Assembly: GCA_963665075.1 (NCBI GenBank)
Contig: OY762063.1
Span: 992,001 to 1,056,000 of the forward strand
Direction: 5' to 3'
Source: JAPULR01 sp963665075
GTDB lineage: Bacteria; Chloroflexota; Dehalococcoidia; Lucifugimonadales; GCA-2712585
DNA length: 64,000 nucleotides
The notes under the pieces were generated by a model, which ran no database searches, had not been told where the DNA came from, and was given only the letters and a program-made list of their open reading frames with translations. This document shows positions 58,744 through 64,000 of the stretch, piece after piece (position 1 is the first letter of the stretch; every line of letters begins with the position of its first letter). The position numbers and the translations under genes are program-made.

Positions 58744-59877
58744 GGCTTGCCTATTGTACCATGCATTGACGCATTGGCATCGCCGATGGAGGTTAGGAGG
58801 TAGGCTTTGAGGAAGGCGTCGATGTCGCCGTCGAGGACGGAGTTGGCGTCGGAGGTCTGGTGCTGGCTGCGGTGGTCTTTCACCATGCGGTAGGGGTGGA
58901 GGACGTAGCTACGTATCTGGCTGCCCCACTCGGCGGAGACCCTTTCGCCGCGAAGTTCCGCCATCTCCTTGGCGCGTTCCTCCAAGCGAAGCTGGAGGAG
59001 GTGGGCCTTGAGCAGGGTGGTGGCGTATTCGCGGTTCTGGTGCTGGGAGCGTTCCGTCTGGCAGCTGACGACGATTCCCGTTGGAAGGTGGGTGAGGCGG
59101 ACGGCGGAGGCGACTTTCTGGACGTTCTGGCCGCCGGGGCCGCTTGAGCGGAAGAAGTCGATTTTAAGGTCTTCGGGACGGATTTCGACCTCCGAGTCGT
59201 CATCGTCGGCGGTGGGCAGGACGACCACCTGGGCGAAGGAGGTGTGGCGGAGGTGGTCGCTGTTGAAGGGGGAGAGGCGGACGAGGCGGTGGACGCCCTT
59301 TTCGGCCTTGAGGTAGCCGAAGGCGAGGGGGCCGGAGATTTCGATTGCGGCGCTCTTGATTCCTCCCCAATCGCCGTCGGACAGGTCAAGCATCTGGGTC
59401 TTGTAGCCGTGGCGTTCCGCCCAGCGGAGGTACATTCGGAGGAGCATCTGGCTCCAGTCCTGGGAGTCGACGCCGCCGGCGCCGGGCTGTATGGATAGGA
59501 TGGCGGGACGGCGGTCATAGGGGCCGGAGAGGGTGAGTTCCATCTCGTTGTCCTGCAGGTCGGCGAAGAAGGACTCGGATTCCTCGGTCAGCTGTTGGGC
59601 GAGGGAGTCGTCGCCTTCCTCCAGAGACATCTCCACCAGTTCGAGGAGGGATGAACCCTGCTCGCGCAGGTCATTCCAAGTCTGGACGGTGTCCTTGAGG
59701 TGGGCAAGCCGTTGCATCCGGGACTGGGCCTTGGGGGGATCCTGCCAGAAGTCCGTGTCGTAGGACTCCTTCTCTATGCGGGCAATTTCGGCTTCCTTGG
59801 AGGGGACGTCAAAGATGCTCCAATACCTGATCGACCTTGCGGTTCATCTGCTGGAGCTTGTGTCTTAACTCTTGCAC
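58740..59877 (-). CDS. prfB: Peptide chain release factor 2, expressed by programmed +1 frameshift
   Basis: RF2 recognises UAA and UGA stops. The first frame starts at GTG 59877 (VQELRHKLQQMNRKVDQVLE-HL), with TTTGGAG eight bases upstream, and meets TGA at 59811-59809. After a +1 slip on CTT-T the main frame continues DVPSKEAEIARIEKESYDTD. Domain landmarks follow: the tripeptide anticodon region RLSPFNSDHLR (S-P-F), and the peptidyl-hydrolysis motif SSGPGGQNVQK. The combined product is about 379 residues? counted as 22 + 357 codons from the two frames, a normal RF2 length. Translationally coupled to the HigA-like gene downstream. Confidence 0.94.
59808..59823 (-). promoter_or_regulatory. prfB +1 frameshift signal (GGAG-CAT-CTT-TGA-C)
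   Basis: On the minus strand the sequence reads GGAGCATCTTTGAC. The slip codon CTT is followed by TGA-C, a weak stop context, and a Shine-Dalgarno-like GGAG lies three bases upstream of CTT, the spacing of the E. coli prfB signal. When RF2 is scarce, ribosomes pause at UGA and slip +1 to GAC, making more RF2: autogenous control. Confidence 0.9.
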
Positions 59878-59912
59878 TTGCGCTTCTCCAAAGTTTGCCG
59901 ACGGGGATTGAG

Positions 59913-60611
59913 TCAGGCGGACGCGCCGTTGGGCGAAGGCGGGGGCAAACGCCCGGCGGCGGCGTGGTGGGCCAAGCGGGTGGGTTCCGGCAATCGATAC
60001 TTGCGACAGCAGGAGAGGACCCAACGGACGGCGGTGTCCAGGTCAATCTTGTGGCCCACGGACACGTAGACGGGGGATACCTTGGTGCGGGTTCGCAGGA
60101 CGGCGCCGAGGTGGTCCTGGCGGTCCATGAGGGGAGTCTGCGCGCCGCGATGTTCGTCGAGGGGGTCGTGCTTGCCGGTGAGGATGGACTTGCCGCAGCC
60201 GATGGTGGGAAGGTCCATGAGGAGTCCGAGATGGCTGGCGATGCCGAACCGGCGTGGGTGGGCGATGCCCTGTCCGTCCACCATGACCAGGTCGGGGATG
60301 GTGTCGAGGGTTTCGAGGGCCTGCACGAGGACGGGGACTTCCCGGAAGGATAGGAGGCCGGGGACGTATTTCATGGGCGGGACGGCCTCGACGGTGCGGA
60401 CTTCGCGGATGGTGAAGGTGGGGACGTCGAGGACGACGACGGCGCCGGTGGCGAGGCCCTGCCGGTTGACGCCGGAGATGTCGACGCCGGCGATGAGGCG
60501 GGCGCCGACGGGGACGTGGTTCTCCCGCACGACCTGCTGGGCCAGCTGCTGCTGGATGCTGCGGGCTTCCTGGGTGGGAACGTTCCAAGGGTGCAGTTCT
60601 TTCAGTTTCAT
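59913..60611 (-). CDS. nfi: Endonuclease V
   Basis: A 232-residue Nfi that cuts DNA one bond 3' to deoxyinosine and other lesions. Motifs are LIAGVDISGVNRQG (first catalytic Asp), PDLVMVDGQGIAHPRRFGIA (second Asp and wedge region), and PTIGCGKSILTG. The last 30 residues (RLAHHAAAGRLPPPSPNGAS) are Pro-rich and variable. It is upstream of prfB on the same strand, 35 bases apart, so they could share a transcript. ATG 60611 begins at MKLKELHPWNV. Confidence 0.94.
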   Translation of the reverse strand: MKLKELHPWNVPTQEARSIQQQLAQQVVRENHVPVGARLIAGVDISGVNRQGLATGAVVVLDVPTFTIREVRTVEAVPPMKYVPGLLSFREVPVLVQALETLDTIPDLVMVDGQGIAHPRRFGIASHLGLLMDLPTIGCGKSILTGKHDPLDEHRGAQTPLMDRQDHLGAVLRTRTKVSPVYVSVGHKIDLDTAVRWVLSCCRKYRLPEPTRLAHHAAAGRLPPPSPNGASA

Positions 60612-60970
60612 GGGGGAATTATACCATTTTGGGGGGAGATGGGGGGTTGTTGTTGTAGTAGAGGTGATTCGTTTCGTTTGGCTTCTTTTTTTTCTGTGGC
60701 GGGATACGAAGGGGTTTTCCTAGCTGATTCGGGGGAAATTCGGGATTCGTTATATGTTGTGGTGAGAACGAATGGGGGGCATTTACCATAGAGGTAGGGG
60801 CGTTGGATGGGCGCGAGTTGGGCCAAGGCGCGGGCTGAGCGGAAGATGAGTTCAGGGGAGCGTGGTGTAGGTTTGGTATATGCGTATGTATGTTTCATGG
60901 GAAAAGGGTAGCATGGGGCGGGGGTTGGTGGCAAGGGGGATGGTAGTTTTGGGGGGAGGGATTAAGAGAA
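60612..60970. repeat. Spacer with third copy of the ~80-bp dispersed element
   Basis: Unique, moderately AT-rich sequence to about 60879, then TATGCGTATGTATGTTTCAT through GTGGCAAGGGGGA and GGTAGTTTTGGGGGGAGGGA (60880-60960). This matches copies at about 18087-18172 and 39238-39315. No gene supported. Confidence 0.75.
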
Positions 60971-61090
60971 GATGGATTCCCGCCTGTGCGGGAATGACGG
61001 GGGGGTGGGGGATGGATTCCCGCCTGCGCGGGAATGACGGGGGGGTGGGGGATGGATTCCCGCCTGCGCGGGAATGACGGGGGGGTGGGG
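60971..61090. repeat. Three direct copies of a 40-base unit carrying the ATTCCCGC hairpin
   Basis: GATGGATTCCCGCCTGYGCG followed by GGAATGACGGGGGGGTGGGG repeats with a 40-base period at 60971, 61011 and 61051, leading into the larger array at 61091. Each unit contains one complete palindrome plus a G-run. Confidence 0.9.
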
Positions 61091-61830
61091 GATGGGCTCC
61101 CGCTTGCGCGGGAGCAAGAGGGGGGCGCTCGACCCTTCGACAGGCCCTTCGACAAGCTCAGGACAGGCTCAGGGTGAGCGGGAGGCGACCGGCCGGTCAC
61201 CCCTATGAGGGATGGCGTGGGGGTGGAATTGGGTGGTTCGCGAACCGCCCTTACGGGAGGTTGGGCGTAGGGAGCGGTGGATTCCGGCTTTCGCCGGAAT
61301 GACGGTTTGGATGAATGGGGGGGTGGGTGGGGGATGGGCTCCCGCTTGCGCGGGAGCAAGAGAGGGGGCACTCGACCCTTCGACAGGCCCTTCGACAAGC
61401 TCAGGACAGGCTCAGGCTGAGCGGTGGGGGGATTCGGGGTGAGCGGGAGGCGATCGGCCGGTCGTCCCTACGGAGGGATGGCGTGGGGGTGGAATTGGGT
61501 GGTTCGCGAACCGCCCTTACGGGAGGTTGGGCGTAGGGAGCGGTGGATTCCCGCCTGCGCGGGAATGACGGGGGGGTGGGGGATGGGCTCCCGCTTGCGC
61601 GGGAGCAAGAGAGGGGGGCGCTCGACCCTTCGACAGGCCCTTCGACAAGCTCAGGACAGGCTCAGGGTGAGCGGTGGGGGGATTCAGGGTGAGCGGGAGG
61701 CGATCGGCCGGTCGCCCCTACGGAGGGATGGCGTGGGGGTGGAATTGGGTGGTTCGCGAACCGCCCTTACAGGAGGTTGGGCGTAGGGAGCGGTGGATTC
61801 CCGTTTTCACGGGAATGACGGAGGGAGTAG
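61091..61830. repeat. Three tandem copies of a ~245-bp composite repeat
   Basis: Units start with GATGGGCTCCCGCTTGCGCG at 61091, 61333 and 61582 (periods 242 and 249). Each contains, in order, a GCTCCCGC hairpin, the CTCGACCCTTCGACAGGCCC-TTCGACAAGCTCAGG double repeat, a CGGCCGGTC palindrome, GGATGGCGTGGGGGTGGAAT, the GGTTCGCGAACCGCCC palindrome, and a GGTGGATTCC hairpin. The copies are nearly identical, so a recent duplication is likely. Open frames crossing the array repeat the same peptide and are not genes. Confidence 0.9.
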
Positions 61831-62065
61831 GCGGGAATGACGGAGGGAGTAGGCGGGAATGACGGTTTGGATGAAGGGGGGATGGATTCCCGCTTTCGCG
61901 GGAGCAAGGGAGAGGGCGCTCGACCCTTCGACAGGCTCAGGGTGAGCGGTGGGGGGATTCGGGGTGAGCGGGGGAATCGCCTCCATCCCTTCGACAAGCT
62001 CAGGACAGGCCTAGCCTTCCCCCGTCGAGGGGGAAGGGAGAAGAGGAGGGATGGGGATTTGGGGG
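61831..62065. repeat. Trailing repeats after the tandem array
   Basis: Further short copies: GGGAATGACGGAGGGAGTAG (three tandem versions to about 61865), GATTCCCGCTTTCGCGGGAG (61883), CTCGACCCTTCGACAGGCTC (61919), and the composite CCCTTCGACAAGCTCAGGAC with CTTCCCCCGTCGAGGGGGAAG (61986-62037). The end lies next to the stop of the LivK-like gene. Confidence 0.85.
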
Positions 62066-63274
62066 CTAGCGGGTTTGCCAGGGTGGGGTGGGGTAGAGTA
62101 TCTGGGTGGCGGCGATGGGGGCGGGGGCTACGACCAGGGCTTGCCCGTCCTGAATCTGGATTGCGCCCATAGGCTTGGCGGCATTCTTGCCCGTGGAATC
62201 GAATTCGATGGGGCCGTAGAAGGTGTCCGCCTTCAGGTTTCGCAGGGCGGCACGGACTTCGTCGGGGTTGGTGGAGTCCGCGGCTTCGATGGCGAGTTGG
62301 AGGGCAAGGGCGGCGGCGGACGCGCTGGCGGACTGGTAGGTCGGGGTCGCGTTGAACTTCCGTTGGAAGCGTTGGGCGTAGTCGGCGGCGGAGCCGAAGC
62401 GGTCGCCTGCGTACTGCATGGTCGGCGTCCACTGGGTGGGGCCGATGAGGAAATCGGCGTCGGCGCCTACTTCCTGGATGAGCCTGGGGTCGGTGGGGCC
62501 GACGGTCATAACCGTCGCCTTCGGGTTGAAATCCAGAGCTTTGGCGGCGCGGACGAATAGGAGCGCGTCGTTGTAGTATCCGGCGTTGATGAACACGTCG
62601 GGGTTAAGAGCCTTGAAGTTAGACACGATGCCGGTCACGTCGGACAGGTCCTGGGGATAGGGTTGGATGGCCAGAACCTTCACGCCGTGCTGCGCGGCCC
62701 ACTTCTCCACGCCGTCGGCGACGCTCCTGGGGAAGAGGGTGTCGGAGTAGGCGACGACGACGGTCTCCGCGCCCTGCCCGGCGAGGATGTTCAGGGCGGA
62801 CTCCGCGTATTTGCCGGCGGGGGTGAGGACGGCGAAGAGGTTCTGGAAGCCCTGCTCGAAGAGGGATTCGGACGAGCCGGTGCCTTCGACTATTATGACG
62901 CCTTTGGGGTCGGCCACCTCGATGGCGGACTGGGTCAGGGTGGAGCTGTAGGGGCCGAGGAGGAAGTCCACCTCGTCTTCGTCGATGAGTCTGGCGACGA
63001 GTTCGGCGTTCGTGTCTGGGTCGCTTTGGTCGTCGTACATAATCAGTTCGACCCTGTGGGACACGCCGTCCACGTCGATGCCACCGGCTTCGTCGTTAAC
63101 CCAGTCGAGCCAGAGCTGGTAGCCCTCGCGGGTGTGGGTTCCTTCCTGGGCGTATCGTCCGGTCTCGCTGACGGCGGCGCCGATGGTGATGACTTTTTCC
63201 CGGTCGGCGCAGGCGGCGAGGGTTAGGAGGAGGGCCAGGGCGAGGGCGGCAAGAAGGGTCAAGCGGATTTTCAT
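62066..63274 (-). CDS. Branched-chain amino acid-type ABC transporter substrate-binding lipoprotein
   Basis: A 402-residue periplasmic-binding-protein family 5 (LivK/Leu-Ile-Val-like) protein. The signal MKIRLTLLAALALALLLTLA ends in the lipobox L-A-A-C (Cys about 22). The mature part starts ITIGAAVSETGRYAQEG, with FLLGPYSSTLTQSAIEVAD and a second lobe from ALNPDVFINAGYYNDA. Ligand may be amino acids, amides or aromatic acids. No permease or ATPase genes are in the window on this side. AAAGGA precedes ATG 63274. Its 3' end abuts a repeat field. Confidence 0.92.
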   Translation of the reverse strand: MKIRLTLLAALALALLLTLAACADREKVITIGAAVSETGRYAQEGTHTREGYQLWLDWVNDEAGGIDVDGVSHRVELIMYDDQSDPDTNAELVARLIDEDEVDFLLGPYSSTLTQSAIEVADPKGVIIVEGTGSSESLFEQGFQNLFAVLTPAGKYAESALNILAGQGAETVVVAYSDTLFPRSVADGVEKWAAQHGVKVLAIQPYPQDLSDVTGIVSNFKALNPDVFINAGYYNDALLFVRAAKALDFNPKATVMTVGPTDPRLIQEVGADADFLIGPTQWTPTMQYAGDRFGSAADYAQRFQRKFNATPTYQSASASAAALALQLAIEAADSTNPDEVRAALRNLKADTFYGPIEFDSTGKNAAKPMGAIQIQDGQALVVAPAPIAATQILYPTPPWQTR

Positions 63275-63929
63275 GGGTTCCTTTCGGCGGGTGGATTTCA
63301 GGGGACGCGGGATATTTTTTCATTCGGGGGGAGGGTGCGTCAAGGGAGAAGGTAGGAAAGGGTGGCGGGGGTCATGTATAGTAGCGGCTGATGTGAGAGC
63401 TTTGGATAACTGCCGAATGTGCTATCTGTCCACCGGAATCACCCTCACCCCAGCCCTCTCCCTCAAGGGAGAGGGGGTAACAGGCGAGGACGGTTCGCGA
63501 ACTGCACCTACGGGGGTGGATGGGCGCGGGTTGCGGTGGATTCCCGCCTGCGCGGGAATGACGTAAGTGGTTGCGGGAATGACGGAGGTGGTGGCGGGAA
63601 TGGGGGATGTGGTTGCGTCAAGGGGGAAGGTGGGAAAGGTTGGCGGGGGTCATGTAGGCGGGGGTCATGTATAGTAGCGGCCAATGAGGGACCTTTGGAT
63701 AACTGCGATATGAGCCATACGCCGAGTCGAATCACCCCCATCTCAATCTTCCCCCGTCAAGGGGGAAGAGGTAAGAGGGGATCCGCTCGACCCTTAGACA
63801 GGCTCAGGGTGAGCGGAGGGAGGGGATGGATTCCCGCTTTTGCGGGAATGACGGAGGGGGTAGGGGGAGATGGAAGGGTAATGCGGAGGTTTTTGAAGGA
63901 GGAGGAGGGATGAAAGGGGGCGGAGGACG
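63275..63929. repeat. Repeat-filled spacer with duplicated composite element
   Basis: Two related copies of a composite element begin GGCGGGGGTCATGTATAGTA (63368 and 63653), continue CTTTGGATAACTGC, GAATCACCC and a CCC..TCAAGGG hairpin, and end near 63480 and 63770. Between and after them are the ATTCCCGC hairpin (63538-63565, 63827-63853), a TTCGCGAA element (63493) and GACAGGCTCAGGGTGAGCGG (63796-63815). No gene supported. Confidence 0.8.
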
Positions 63930-64000
63930 TTGGAAGAGTTGACGGTTTTTACTGCGGTGGCTTTTGTGGCCCTTGGGGTCGTCGCCAGCGGATACGGGGT
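63930..64000 (+). CDS. Start of a probable membrane protein (runs off the window)
   Basis: From TTG 63930 the frame reads EELTVFTAVAFVALGVVASG-YG, a hydrophobic segment typical of a first membrane helix, open to the window end. GGAGGA lies only three bases before this codon; TTG 63939 has better spacing. The few residues allow no family assignment. Confidence 0.4.
   Translation, partial: MEELTVFTAVAFVALGVVASGYG

Noticed and set aside
60971..61830. Possible CRISPR array
   Set aside because: Units are palindromic, 40 or ~245 bases long, and the sequences between hairpins are themselves repeated; there are no unique equal-length spacers and no cas genes.
61212..61862. Overlapping open frames repeating the peptide EPPLREVGRRERWIP
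   Set aside because: They arise from translating the three ~245-bp repeat units; each begins and ends within repeats and has no ribosome site or family similarity.

Overview
The window is a high-GC bacterial chromosome segment. Gene content and order suggest a member of the Chloroflexota, most like the Dehalococcoidia/SAR202 side of the phylum; this is an inference, because no rRNA is present. The hints are a ycf45-like R3H ATPase beside tmk, a short EF-Ts, expanded catabolic families (three amidohydrolase-2 proteins, two tandem hydroxyacid dehydrogenases, an M20 peptidase, an amidase, a GGT), and heavy seeding of spacers with small palindromic repeats.

Layout. 0-3 kb: pdxS (3' end)-pdxT-R3H ATPase-tmk on the plus strand. 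3-6.8 kb: three amidohydrolases on the minus strand. 6.9-8 kb: a Phd-like antitoxin and an unknown protein overlapping a retropepsin-like protease. 8-14.3 kb: M20 peptidase, MBL hydrolase, amidase, small coiled-coil protein, M19 dipeptidase, threonine dehydratase. 14.4-20 kb: a CPA2 antiporter with a CBS pair, an unknown 584-residue protein, and a UMF1-type transporter with a large insert. 20-25 kb: an acidic lipoprotein, an ABC ATPase whose permease carries an amber stop, a second coiled-coil paralogue, and two hydroxyacid dehydrogenases. 25-29.6 kb: ilvD, rmuC, an SDR-DUF2867 fusion. 29.6-38.2 kb: a lower-GC island-like stretch with two DUF488 genes and a putative dual-OB protein, then GGT (high GC), then a 1644-residue DUF4011/SF1 helicase/Vsr-like nuclease/DUF3320 protein. 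38-42.5 kb: PIG-L deacetylase, selA, an alpha/beta hydrolase, a small unknown protein. 42.6-50.8 kb: the housekeeping cluster rpsB-tsf-pyrH-frr-uppS-cdsA-dxr-rseP-ispG on the minus strand. 50.9-54.6 kb: an IS-rich scar with two IS elements, a decayed copy of the 7.3-kb gene pair, and a nuclease 3' remnant. 54.7-64 kb: aminotransferase, a selenocysteine-type TlpA redoxin, MFS transporter, HigA-like antitoxin, prfB with its +1 frameshift, nfi, a long repeat array, a LivK-type binding protein, and the start of a membrane protein.

The most interesting signal is at 55993-56943. A lipoprotein-anchored TlpA-like redoxin is read through an in-frame TGA that occupies the first Cys of the WCxxC active site (W-U-P-T-C). 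A two-part hairpin lies immediately downstream, where bacterial SECIS elements sit. selA, 16 kb away in the same window, shows that the organism has at least part of the selenocysteine pathway. About 3 kb downstream, prfB (RF2) carries the classical CUU-UGA-C +1 frameshift site, so UGA has three readings in this window: stop, Sec and frameshift signal.

The spacers hold at least five families of short palindromic or conserved repeats, often directly at gene ends and twice supplying the stop codon. They include a roughly 245-bp unit repeated three times at 61.09-61.83 kb and an approximately 80-bp non-palindromic element present three times.
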